The notes under the pieces are model-generated. The model was not told the DNA's origin and made no database searches. It worked only from the letters and a program-made list of their open reading frames with translations. A stretch of DNA of 64,000 bases from an uncultured Collinsella sp. Lineage in GTDB: Bacteria > Actinomycetota > Coriobacteriia > Coriobacteriales > Coriobacteriaceae. This document shows positions 42,852 to 51,028 of the stretch, in pieces (positions within the stretch are counted from its first letter, which is position 1; the number at the start of each line of letters is the position of its first letter). The stretch is taken from positions 1-64,000 of the forward strand of contig CATYZE010000004.1 of assembly GCA_958415525.1 (NCBI GenBank), in the 5' to 3' direction. Position numbers and translations under genes: made by a program.

Positions 42852-43931
42852 ATGAGCGCTCGCGTAACCATGAAGGACATTGCCGCCGAGCTTGGCGTTT
42901 CCATCAATACCGTGCACAAGGCCCTGACGGGTAAGGCCGGCGTGAGCGAATCCGTGCGTGCCAAGGTGAATGCCAAGGCCGAGGCAATGGGTTACCACCG
43001 CAACACAAGTGCCTCGAGCCTGCGCCGCAAGGATATCAACCTGGTGTTTTGCCTGCCCCGCGCATCGCGCGAGGGAGCGTACTTTTTCCGTTACCTGTGG
43101 GAAGGCTGCAACCGCTTTGAGCAGGAGGTCATCGACCGGGGCATTACGGTTGAGCGCGTAGAATTTGGCGTGGGTGGCTACGCCGATGCGCTCGAGCAAA
43201 TCGACGAGCGCCTGCAGATAGGGGAGAAGATTGATGGCCTGCTTGCCTATGTTCCGGGCGATGACCGCGCAACCGAACTCTTGAGGCAGATTGCCGAGGC
43301 GGGCGTGGCGATTGAGCTCGTCGACGGCGACCGACCGCACCTCGATCGCCTGGGTGCCAGTCTGGCGGACTATTCCGCGGCGGGCAGCCTTATGGCAGAG
43401 CAGGCGGCAAACCTGGTTCACGCTTCTGGGACTGACGCCCGCGTGCTCCTGTTGGCGGGCGACCCCTATACCGATTCACACTACCTGACCGCCCGCGCCT
43501 TTCATAATTACCTGCGCGAGCACGATATTCCATGGCAAGTTGAGGACCTTGCCGGCGCCCATGCGCAAGTCAAACAGCTCGAGCGCGAGCTTGAGCAGCG
43601 CTTGAGTGCGTCGGATGCTCCCGAGCTCATCTGTAGTGTTTTTGCCGTTGGTTCCGAGGTGGTCGCCGACGCGCTTGTTTCAAGCGGCAAGGCCGGCAAG
43701 GTCATGGTAATCGGCAACGACCTGTTCCCCGAGAGCGCCTTGGCCTTGCGCCGTGGCATTTTTACCAATATTGTCTATAAGGACCCGGTGAGCTTGGCCT
43801 ACCGTGGCGCTAAGACTTTGGGTGAGTATTTGCTGTGGGGTAAAACTCCGGCGGAGCCCGTGCAGAAGGGTGCTGTGGAGATGGTGTTTGCCAGCAACGT
43901 CGACCGCTACTGCGAGCTTGCGGGAATTTAG
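42852..43931 (+). CDS. LacI-family transcriptional regulator, candidate pectin-regulon repressor
   Basis: The 359-residue protein starts with a LacI helix-turn-helix (TMKDIAAELGVSINTVHKAL, residues 6-25) and the hinge helix region NTSASSLRR. A periplasmic-binding-like sensor domain without transporter features follows. It lies directly upstream of uxaCBA in the same direction. The palindrome GTGAACGTTCAC, whose central CG step is typical for LacI-family operators, occurs before several pectin genes, so this protein is the best candidate to bind it. The inducer is probably a uronate or 2-keto-3-deoxygluconate; that is inference. Confidence 0.9.
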   Translation: MSARVTMKDIAAELGVSINTVHKALTGKAGVSESVRAKVNAKAEAMGYHRNTSASSLRRKDINLVFCLPRASREGAYFFRYLWEGCNRFEQEVIDRGITVERVEFGVGGYADALEQIDERLQIGEKIDGLLAYVPGDDRATELLRQIAEAGVAIELVDGDRPHLDRLGASLADYSAAGSLMAEQAANLVHASGTDARVLLLAGDPYTDSHYLTARAFHNYLREHDIPWQVEDLAGAHAQVKQLERELEQRLSASDAPELICSVFAVGSEVVADALVSSGKAGKVMVIGNDLFPESALALRRGIFTNIVYKDPVSLAYRGAKTLGEYLLWGKTPAEPVQKGAVEMVFASNVDRYCELAGI

Positions 43932-43960
43932 CCGTTTGGTCAGGTACCCCCTCTTGCGAC

Positions 43961-44151
43961 GTGCGTTTTTTGGAGTATTCAGCAATGGCGTGTCCCGAAA
44001 GAGGCTAGGACGACTGTTCTGAGTGCCGCCGATGGCGTAAATCGCCATCGGCGGCACTTTTTTATGCCGATTGGGCGCAATATGAGCATCAGATAGGGCT
44101 TCGAAGACGGTGCGCGGTGCGCTCCGATGCTGAATACTCCCAAAAATGCAC
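43961..44151. repeat. Long-range inverted repeat flanking the lacI terminator
   Basis: GTGCG-TTTTTTGGAGTATTCAGCA-type arms at 43961-43984 and 44128-44151 are complementary at 22 of 24 positions and lie 143 bp apart. The lacI terminator sits between them. The 459-bp gap up to uxaC holds this structure, two operators and no gene that I can see. Confidence 0.6.
44022..44063 (+). terminator. Terminator of the lacI gene
   Basis: AGTGCCGCCGATGGCG pairs perfectly with CGCCATCGGCGGCACT around TAAAT and is followed by TTTTT. Confidence 0.92.
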
Positions 44152-44284
44152 GGCGGAACATGACCCACCTGGCCAAAGCGCTCAAGTTCGGTATTCGGGG
44201 ACGCCTGCCAATTCGCAATGCATACAAATCACGGCTCCAGTAACCGTTGAACGGGCAAAATCGACCGTTCACCCCATGGTGGTT

Positions 44285-44300
44285 AGGTGAACGTTCACCT
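44285..44300. promoter_or_regulatory. Operator 1 of uxaCBA
   Basis: AGGTGAACGTTCACCT is a perfect 16-bp palindrome, 106 bp before the uxaC start and 38 bp (centre to centre) from operator 2. Confidence 0.8.
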
Positions 44301-44324
44301 TTTAAGTCGCAATGAATTAGTATA

Positions 44325-44336
44325 GTGAACGTTCAC
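44325..44336. promoter_or_regulatory. Operator 2 of uxaCBA
   Basis: A perfect GTGAACGTTCAC overlaps TATAGT (44321-44326), the likely -10 box. Binding there would block the promoter, as expected for a repressor. Confidence 0.8.
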
Positions 44337-44390
44337 CTAGAGGATAACGAGCGCATCGTGCGCCCGCTCCGCCAACAAAGGGGTTGTTTG

Positions 44391-45818
44391 ATGAAAAACT
44401 TCATGGACGATCAGGATTTCCTGCTGAGCACCAAAACCGGTGAGGAGCTGTTCCACAACTTTGCCGAGGGCATGCCCATCGTTGACTACCACTGCCACAT
44501 TTCTCCCAAGGAGATCTGGGACGACAAGCGTTTTGAGAACATCACCGAGGTTTGGCTGGGCGGCGACCACTACAAGTGGCGCCTGATGCGTGCCAACGGC
44601 GTTGACGAGCGCTTCATTACCGGCGATGCCCCTGCTCGCGAGAAGTTCCAGAAGTGGGCCGAGACCCTGGGTCGTTGCGTGGGCAACCCCGTCTTTGAGT
44701 GGAGCCACCTGGAGCTCAAGCGTTTCTTTGGCTACGAGGGCGTCCTCAACGGCAATACCGCCCAGGAGGTCTGGGACCTCGCCAACGCTAAGCTCGCCGA
44801 GGCCAGCTTCACCTGCCGCAACTTGATCAAGCAGTCCAACGTCCGCATGATTTGCACCACCGACGACCCCGCCGACAGCTTTGAGTGGCACAAGAAGATT
44901 GCCGCCGACGAGAGCTTCGACGTCCAGGTCGTCCCGGCCATGCGTCCCGACGCCGCCCTGCGCATCGAGCGTGGCCAGGAGTTCGCCGACTACTGCAAGC
45001 ACCTCTCCGAGGTCGCTGGCGTCGAGGTCAACGACTTCGAGGACATGAAGGCTGCTATCTCCAAGCGCTACGACGTCGCCCACGAGCTGGGCTGCCGTGC
45101 CTCCGACCACGCGCTCGACTACGTTATGTATGTCCCGGCTACCGCCGAGGAGATCGAGGCCATCTTTGCCAAGGGCCTGGCCGCCGAGCCGCTCACCGAG
45201 GATGAGGTCCTTAAGTACAAGACCGCCTTTATGCAGTTTGTCGCCGGCGAGTATGTCCGCCTGGGCTGGGCCATGCAGCTGCACTTTGGCTGCAAGCGCG
45301 ACAACAACCGCGCCATGTTCGCCAAGCTGGGTCCCGATACCGGTTACGACTGCATCTCCAACTACACGCCGTCTGACCAGCTCGCCGATTTCCTCAACTC
45401 CATCCAGGAGACCTGCGGCCTGCCCAAGACCATCCTGTACAGCCTGAACCCCATCGATAACACCATGATCGATACCGTTATGGGCTGCTTCCAGGAGGCA
45501 CCGACCGCCGGTAAGATCCAGAACGGTTCCGCTTGGTGGTTCAACGACAACGAGGTCGGCATGCGCGAGCAGCTCACGGCCCTTGCCAACGAGGGCGTTC
45601 TGGGCAACTTCGTCGGCATGCTCACCGACTCCCGTTCCTTCCTGTCCTATCCGCGTCACGAGTACTTCCGCCGCGTGCTGTGCAGTGTGATCGGTGAGTG
45701 GGTCGAGCAGGGCAAGTACCCGGCCGACATGGAGCTGCTGGGCACCATCGTGCGCGACATCAGCTACAACAACTCCGTCCGCTACTTCGGTTTTGACCTG
45801 GAGACCGTCGAGGCCTAA
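44391..45818 (+). CDS. uxaC: Glucuronate/galacturonate isomerase
   Basis: UxaC converts D-galacturonate to D-tagaturonate (and D-glucuronate to D-fructuronate). The 475-residue protein of the amidohydrolase superfamily shows the metal motif DYHCHISPKEI near its N-terminus, the CTTDDPADSFEWH segment and ...NRAMFAKLGPDTGYDCI. It ends with SVRYFGFDLE, typical of UxaC. The ATG at 44391 follows AAAGGGG; an in-frame start at 44325 lies inside operator 2. First gene of uxaC-uxaB-uxaA. Confidence 0.96.
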   Translation: MKNFMDDQDFLLSTKTGEELFHNFAEGMPIVDYHCHISPKEIWDDKRFENITEVWLGGDHYKWRLMRANGVDERFITGDAPAREKFQKWAETLGRCVGNPVFEWSHLELKRFFGYEGVLNGNTAQEVWDLANAKLAEASFTCRNLIKQSNVRMICTTDDPADSFEWHKKIAADESFDVQVVPAMRPDAALRIERGQEFADYCKHLSEVAGVEVNDFEDMKAAISKRYDVAHELGCRASDHALDYVMYVPATAEEIEAIFAKGLAAEPLTEDEVLKYKTAFMQFVAGEYVRLGWAMQLHFGCKRDNNRAMFAKLGPDTGYDCISNYTPSDQLADFLNSIQETCGLPKTILYSLNPIDNTMIDTVMGCFQEAPTAGKIQNGSAWWFNDNEVGMREQLTALANEGVLGNFVGMLTDSRSFLSYPRHEYFRRVLCSVIGEWVEQGKYPADMELLGTIVRDISYNNSVRYFGFDLETVEA

Positions 45819-45914
45819 GTCCGCACCGAGCCACACCGAACCCGGGAGCGCCGTCGCCACACGCGGTGCCTCCGGCAAGCTTTCACGCTAACAAACGCCT
45901 AAGGAGATACATAG

Positions 45915-47429
45915 ATGGAGAACATCAGCTACGAGACGCTCGAGAAGATCGGTTATAAGGGTTACGTGCTGCCCAAGGACGCCCCCGAGAAGGTCCTGCA
46001 GTTTGGCGAGGGCAACTTCCTGCGCGCTTTCGTGGACCGCTTCTTTGACATGGGCAACGAGGCTACCGGCTGGAACGGCAAGGTCGTCATGGTGCAGCCC
46101 ATCAGCGGTGCCTTTGGCTTTGCCGACGGTATCAATGCCCAGGACGACCTGTACACCGTGCTGGTTCGCGGCAAGGAGAACGGCGACACGGTCGATGAGT
46201 CCCGCGTGATCAGCGCTTGCAGCCGCTGCCTCAACCCGTACCGCGAGGACGACTACCGCGCCATGATGGAGGTCGCCGTCTCCGATGACCTGGAGATCAT
46301 TGTCTCCAACACCACCGAGGCCGGCATCGCCTACGACCCGTCCTGCAAGGCCGACGACATGCCGCCCGCGAGCTTCCCTGCCAAGCTTGCCCAGGTACTC
46401 CACACCCGCTGGGCTGCCGGCAAGCCGGGCGTCATCGTGCTCGCCTGCGAGCTCATCGACCACAACGGCGAGGAGCTGCTGCGCATCATGAACCAGTACG
46501 TGAGCGACTGGGGCTGGGAGGACGAGTTTGCGCAGTGGATGGCCAACGACTGCACCGTCTGCACCACGCTCGTCGACACCATCGTTCCCGGCCGCATCCG
46601 CGACCCCAAGGAGGCCGCCGCGGTTGCCGAGCGTCTGGGCTACGAGGATCCCTTCCTAGCCGTGCGCGAGCCCTTCCAGATGTGGGGCATCCAGGGCGAC
46701 GAGTCGCTCAAGGAGCGTCTGCCCTTCGTGAAGGCCGGTCTGCCGGGCGTCTTTGTGACCCCCGACGTCACCCCGTACAAGAAGCGCAAGGTCCGCATCC
46801 TCAACGGTGCCCATACCGCCTTTGTCCCGGGCTCCTGGGTTGCCGGCTTTGACATCGTGCGCGACTGCATGCACGACGAGACTATCCGCGGCTTTATGAA
46901 CACCATGCTCTACGACGAGGTCATCCCGACGCTTGCCGCCGATTTGGATGTCGAGGACTGCAAGGCCTTTGCCGCTGCCGTCGAGAACCGCTTCGATAAC
47001 CCGTTTATCGACCACGCGCTGCTCTCCATCTGCCTCAACTCCACTGCCAAGTGGCGTGCCCGCGACCTGCCCACGCTCAAGGACTATGTTGCCGAGACCG
47101 GTAACCTGCCCAAGTGCCTGTCCACGAGCCTGGCCACGCTCATCGCGTTCTACACGCAGGAGCTCGTTGCCCGCGAGGGCGACGGCCTGCACCTGCGTCG
47201 CGCCGACGGCACCGAGTACACCGCTCAGGACGACGCCTTCGTGCTCGATTTCTACGCTGCCCACGCCGGCGCCGACGATGCCGAGTTGGTGCACGACGTG
47301 CTCACCAACGAGCAGATGTGGGGCGAGGACCTGACTCAGATCGCCGGTCTTGAGGAGTTTGTCGTCAACGCGCTCGCCGTCGTGCGTGCCGAGGGCGTCA
47401 AGCAGGCATTCGCCAACGCCCAGGCCTAA
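45915..47429 (+). CDS. uxaB: Tagaturonate reductase (altronate oxidoreductase)
   Basis: UxaB reduces D-tagaturonate to D-altronate with NADH. The 504-residue polyol-dehydrogenase family protein has the N-terminal nucleotide-binding start (VLQFGEGNFLRAFVDRFFD), the ...SNTTEAGIAYDP motif, DTIVPGRI and the catalytic KKRKVRILNGAHT segment. It lies 96 bp after uxaC with AAGGAG before the ATG. The close family member UxuB acts on fructuronate, but the uxaA neighbour favours UxaB. Confidence 0.94.
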   Translation: MENISYETLEKIGYKGYVLPKDAPEKVLQFGEGNFLRAFVDRFFDMGNEATGWNGKVVMVQPISGAFGFADGINAQDDLYTVLVRGKENGDTVDESRVISACSRCLNPYREDDYRAMMEVAVSDDLEIIVSNTTEAGIAYDPSCKADDMPPASFPAKLAQVLHTRWAAGKPGVIVLACELIDHNGEELLRIMNQYVSDWGWEDEFAQWMANDCTVCTTLVDTIVPGRIRDPKEAAAVAERLGYEDPFLAVREPFQMWGIQGDESLKERLPFVKAGLPGVFVTPDVTPYKKRKVRILNGAHTAFVPGSWVAGFDIVRDCMHDETIRGFMNTMLYDEVIPTLAADLDVEDCKAFAAAVENRFDNPFIDHALLSICLNSTAKWRARDLPTLKDYVAETGNLPKCLSTSLATLIAFYTQELVAREGDGLHLRRADGTEYTAQDDAFVLDFYAAHAGADDAELVHDVLTNEQMWGEDLTQIAGLEEFVVNALAVVRAEGVKQAFANAQA

Positions 47430-47507
47430 ATCCTTTTGTGCGCCCGCCGGCCAACCGGTGGTCGCCGCTCGATTTTTGCTCAACCTGTAGGGTTAGGACT
47501 CTTTGTA

Positions 47508-48992
47508 ATGAACACTATCCAGATCAATCCGGCCGATAACGTGATTGTTGCGCTGTCGCCGCTCGCCAAGGGTGCCGCCGCCGCGGTCCCCGGTGTGGGC
47601 GAGGTCGTGGCCGTGGAGGATATCCCGCAGGGCCACAAGATGGCCGTGCGCGCGATTGCCGCGGGGGAGGACGTCATCAAGTACGGCCTGCCCATCGGAC
47701 ACGTGACGAGCGACATCCAGCCCGGTCAGTGGCTCCACACGCACAATGTGAAGACCAACCTTTCGGGTGAGGTCGAGTACACCTACAACCCCACGCATCC
47801 GGTCGTGGATTCCGTTGAGCCCGAGACCTTTATGGGCTTCCGCCGCGCCGACGGCCGCGTCGCCACGCGCAACGAGCTGTGGATCATCCCCACGGTCGGT
47901 TGCGTCAACGAGGTCGCACGCGCCATGTGTGAGCAGGCTCAGGATCTGGTCGAGGGCTCGCTCGAGGGCGTCTATTACTTCCCGCACCCCTTCGGCTGCT
48001 CGCAGACCGGCGCCGACCACGCCCAGACGCGTCGTCTGCTGGTGGCGCTCTCGCGTCACCCCAATGCCGCCGGCGTGCTGTTCCTGTCGCTCGGTTGTGA
48101 AAACTGCACGCATCAGCAGGTGCTCGACGAGCTCGGTGACTTCGATCACGAGCGCGTCCGCTTCCTCACCTGCCAGGACGTTGCCGACGAGCAGGTCGAG
48201 GGCCACAAGATCCTGGCCGAGCTGGCCGACCTCGCCAAGCAGGCCAAGCGTGAGCCCATCCCGGCTTCAGAGCTGGTCATTGGCCTTAAGTGCGGCGGCT
48301 CCGATGGCCTTTCGGGCATTACCGCCAACCCCACGATCGGTCGCGTGAGCGATATGGTCGTCGCGCGCGGCGGCACGTCGGTACTGACCGAGGTGCCTGA
48401 GATGTTTGGCGCCGAGAGCATCCTGCTCGACCGCTGCGAGAACGAGCAGGTCTTTAACGCCGCCTCCGACATGCTCAACGGCTTTAAGGACTACTTCATC
48501 AGCCACGGTGAGGTCGTCTACGAGAATCCGAGCCCCGGTAACAAGGACGGCGGCATTACCACGCTCGAGGACAAGAGCTGCGGTTGCGTGCAAAAGGGCG
48601 GCTCTGCGCCCATCGTCGACGTGCTGCCGTACGCCGGCCAGGCCACCAAGCATGGCCTGAACATGCTGTGCGGCCCGGGCAACGATATGGTGTCGACCAC
48701 GGCGCTCACCGCCGCCGGTTGCCATGTGATCCTGTTCTCGACCGGTCGCGGTACGCCGTTTGGCGCGCCGGCGCCCACCCTCAAGGTATTCACCAACCAG
48801 CGCCTGTGCGACCACAAGGCCAACTGGATGGACTTTAACGCCGGTGTGGTGGCTACGGGCGAGCGTACGCTCGATGAGGCTGCCGAGGACTTGTACCAGC
48901 TGGTGCTTGAGACGGCGAGCGGCAAACTTACGAGTGCCGAGCGTCGCGGCTGCCACGAGATCAGCATCTGGAAGGACGGCGTCTGCCTGTAG
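47508..48992 (+). CDS. uxaA: Altronate dehydratase
   Basis: UxaA dehydrates D-altronate to 2-keto-3-deoxygluconate. The 494-residue protein has the SAF domain at the N-terminus (about residues 1-95; HKMAVRAIAAGEDVIKYG). The C-terminal dehydratase part shows FPHPFGCSQTG, LSLGCENCTHQQ, LKCGGSDGLSGITANP and STGRGTPFGAPAPT, whose cysteines and histidines bind iron. The ATG at 47508 follows GGGTTAGGA; an upstream in-frame start at 47436 is rejected. Confidence 0.95.
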   Translation: MNTIQINPADNVIVALSPLAKGAAAAVPGVGEVVAVEDIPQGHKMAVRAIAAGEDVIKYGLPIGHVTSDIQPGQWLHTHNVKTNLSGEVEYTYNPTHPVVDSVEPETFMGFRRADGRVATRNELWIIPTVGCVNEVARAMCEQAQDLVEGSLEGVYYFPHPFGCSQTGADHAQTRRLLVALSRHPNAAGVLFLSLGCENCTHQQVLDELGDFDHERVRFLTCQDVADEQVEGHKILAELADLAKQAKREPIPASELVIGLKCGGSDGLSGITANPTIGRVSDMVVARGGTSVLTEVPEMFGAESILLDRCENEQVFNAASDMLNGFKDYFISHGEVVYENPSPGNKDGGITTLEDKSCGCVQKGGSAPIVDVLPYAGQATKHGLNMLCGPGNDMVSTTALTAAGCHVILFSTGRGTPFGAPAPTLKVFTNQRLCDHKANWMDFNAGVVATGERTLDEAAEDLYQLVLETASGKLTSAERRGCHEISIWKDGVCL

Positions 48993-49025
48993 GGGCAAGC
49001 GCATTCGAGCATCGTGCCAAGGGCT

Positions 49026-49064
49026 AACGGCCCCGTTGGGAGCGATCCCAGCGGGGCCGTTTTT
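49026..49064 (+). terminator. Terminator of the uxaCBA operon
   Basis: AACGGCCCCG-T-TGGGA pairs with TCCCA-G-CGGGGCCGTT around GCGA and is followed by TTT. Confidence 0.85.
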
Positions 49065-49100
49065 CGTTTCAGCGCTGAGTGAATATGTCGGCAAATACAA

Positions 49101-49112
49101 TAAACGTTCACC
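49101..49112. promoter_or_regulatory. Operator-like half site before the symporter
   Basis: TAAACGTTCACC matches the right half of GTGAACGTTCAC fully and the left half partly. It lies 251 bp before the symporter start. Confidence 0.5.
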
Positions 49113-49220
49113 TTCCTCCGATTTGTCAAACATGCCACCTTTACCAGCAAAAAATAGGGCCATGGGCCTCAAATGTGTCCGTTCAGCGGTAAAAACCGAC
49201 CGTTCGGGGATAATATGCAA

Positions 49221-49256
49221 GTGAACGTTCACCTCGCGTAAGGAATCGCGCATAAT
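49221..49256 (+). promoter_or_regulatory. Operator and promoter of the symporter gene
   Basis: A perfect GTGAACGTTCAC (49221-49232) overlaps TTCACC (49229-49234), a possible -35 box 16 bp before CATAAT (49251-49256). An alternative -10, GATAAT, lies at 49209-49214. Confidence 0.7.
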
Positions 49257-49260
49257 CTAG

Positions 49261-49272
49261 CTAAACGTTCAC
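49261..49272. promoter_or_regulatory. Second operator of the symporter gene
   Basis: CTAAACGTTCAC differs from the palindrome only in its left half and starts 5 bp after the CATAAT box, over the likely transcription start. Confidence 0.6.
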
Positions 49273-49351
49273 CCTGAACGACATGCAGGCAAACGTCGGT
49301 ATGGACTCCAACGTCTTGTTCCAAGACAATCGAGAAAAGAGAGGGAGCTCG

Positions 49352-50911
49352 ATGACTAACAAGATCGGTAAAAAGCGCAAGATCACATTCTGGACGCGCC
49401 TGGGCTTTGGCATGGGCGGCATGCTCAACTCCGGTGCCCTGAGCTTTACGCACAGCTACATGGTGCTGTTCCTGTCCACGGAGTGCGGCCTGTCCGCAGG
49501 CGAGGCGGCGCTGATCAGCTCGTTCGCCATTTACCTCAACGCCATCCTTTGCCCGCTGATGGGTTTCGTGGCCGATAACTTCTACGCCACTAAGGTCGGC
49601 CGCATCTTCGGCCGTCGCCGTTTCTGGATTCTGCTGGCTATCCCTATGATGATTGCCGAGCCGCTCATCTTCGTCGCCACGCCGTTCGGCTTCCCGTACT
49701 ACTTCGCGCTGTACCTGATCTACAACGTCGCGTACACGTTCTGCACCGCCAACCTGTCGCCGCTGACCATCGAGATGACCGACGACTTCAAGGAGCGTAC
49801 GTACCTCACCGGCTACAAGCACCTCTTTGGTAACGCCGCCGGCTTCTTGATGGCCGCACTCGTCGGCTTCGGCTTTGGTACCTTCGGCGAGACCAACCCG
49901 TTCAGCTATTTCATCATCGCCTCGATCAACGCTTCGGTCATGGCAATCTCGCTGCTCTGCGTCTACCTGTCCACCTGGGAGCACACCCCCGAGGAGGTCG
50001 CTCAGGAGAAGATCGAGAGCGTCGGCGAGGGCATCAAGAAGTTCTTCATCGACGTCGTTTCCACCTTCCGCAACAAGTCCTTCCGTAAGGTTCTGTACGC
50101 ACAGGTCTCCACGAAGCTCGCTGCTGCCTGCTGGTCCGCCTGCCTGTCCTTCTTCATCGTCTACTGCCTGCAGATTCCTAAGTCCTACGAGTCCGTGATG
50201 GAGATGCCCGGCAAGGTCGTCGCTATCGTCTGCACCGCTATCTGGGTTGCCCTCATGGCCAAGAAGGGCTTCCACAAGTCTTGGTACCTGGCCAACGTCG
50301 GTTGCGCCGCATGCATCATCGCGTACAACTACTTCGCCTTTGGTCAGATCAACGGCACCTCCACGGTCGCCATCGCCATGATCGCCTACCCCATCATCTT
50401 CGCCATCTGGAAGTTCTTCTACGTTGGCTTCCAGTATCTGCCCGACGTCCTGCTCAACTACATTCCCGATGTCGATGAGCTCATCACCCTGCGTCGTCGC
50501 GAGGGCATCTACAGCTCCGCTCAGCAGCTCTGCCAGCAGATCGCCCAGGCTGTCGCCGTCAACGCATGGGCTATCGTCCTCGCTGCCTCCGGCTTCATTC
50601 AGACCGCCGGTAACAGCGACGCTGTGACCCAGCCCGCAACCGTGCCTCTGTACATCTGCGGCTACATGCTCATCGGCTGCGCCGGCTTCTTCCTGCTCGC
50701 GGCTGTCCTTGCCCGCGGCATCAAGATCGACAAGGAGCAGTGCGACATCCTCTGCGACGAGATCAAGCGCGTCAAGGAGGGCGGCAAGATGGCCGACGTC
50801 CAGCCCGAGGTCAAGGCGCTCTGCGAGGAGCTCTCCGGCTTCAAGTATGAGGACTGCTTCGCTCACAACAACGTTGGCTTCCAGGACGGCAGCGTGACGC
50901 CCGCCGAGTAG
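49352..50911 (+). CDS. GPH-family uronide:cation symporter
   Basis: The 519-residue protein has about twelve membrane helices. It fits the glycoside-pentoside-hexuronide:cation symporter family (N-terminal GFGMGGMLNSGALSFTHSYM, loop-2/3 GFVADNF...FGRRRFWILL, TYLTGYKHLFGN). By context it imports galacturonate, oligogalacturonides or related uronides. The ATG at 49352 follows GAGAGGGAG. A terminator separates it from the GH28 gene, so this operator-controlled promoter may serve it alone or with read-through into GH28. Confidence 0.87.
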   Translation: MTNKIGKKRKITFWTRLGFGMGGMLNSGALSFTHSYMVLFLSTECGLSAGEAALISSFAIYLNAILCPLMGFVADNFYATKVGRIFGRRRFWILLAIPMMIAEPLIFVATPFGFPYYFALYLIYNVAYTFCTANLSPLTIEMTDDFKERTYLTGYKHLFGNAAGFLMAALVGFGFGTFGETNPFSYFIIASINASVMAISLLCVYLSTWEHTPEEVAQEKIESVGEGIKKFFIDVVSTFRNKSFRKVLYAQVSTKLAAACWSACLSFFIVYCLQIPKSYESVMEMPGKVVAIVCTAIWVALMAKKGFHKSWYLANVGCAACIIAYNYFAFGQINGTSTVAIAMIAYPIIFAIWKFFYVGFQYLPDVLLNYIPDVDELITLRRREGIYSSAQQLCQQIAQAVAVNAWAIVLAASGFIQTAGNSDAVTQPATVPLYICGYMLIGCAGFFLLAAVLARGIKIDKEQCDILCDEIKRVKEGGKMADVQPEVKALCEELSGFKYEDCFAHNNVGFQDGSVTPAE

Positions 50912-50934
50912 GGTTAGCCTATCGTCCAAACCAC

Positions 50935-50979
50935 AGGGCCGTGCCACCGGATATCCGCCGGCAGGTACGGCCCTTTTTT
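50935..50979 (+). terminator. Terminator of the symporter gene
   Basis: AGGGCCGT...CCGG pairs with CCGG...ACGGCCCT around a short loop and is followed by TTTTTT. Confidence 0.82.
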
Positions 50980-51028
50980 GCAACAGCGTACAATTAACTT
51001 TTAGAGAATCTTTTTGAGGGAGAAACCC

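Noticed and set aside
44325..44390. Upstream start of uxaC inside the operator
   Set aside because: It has no ribosome site and would place the start codon inside the operator and -10 box; the ATG at 44391 has AAAGGGG.
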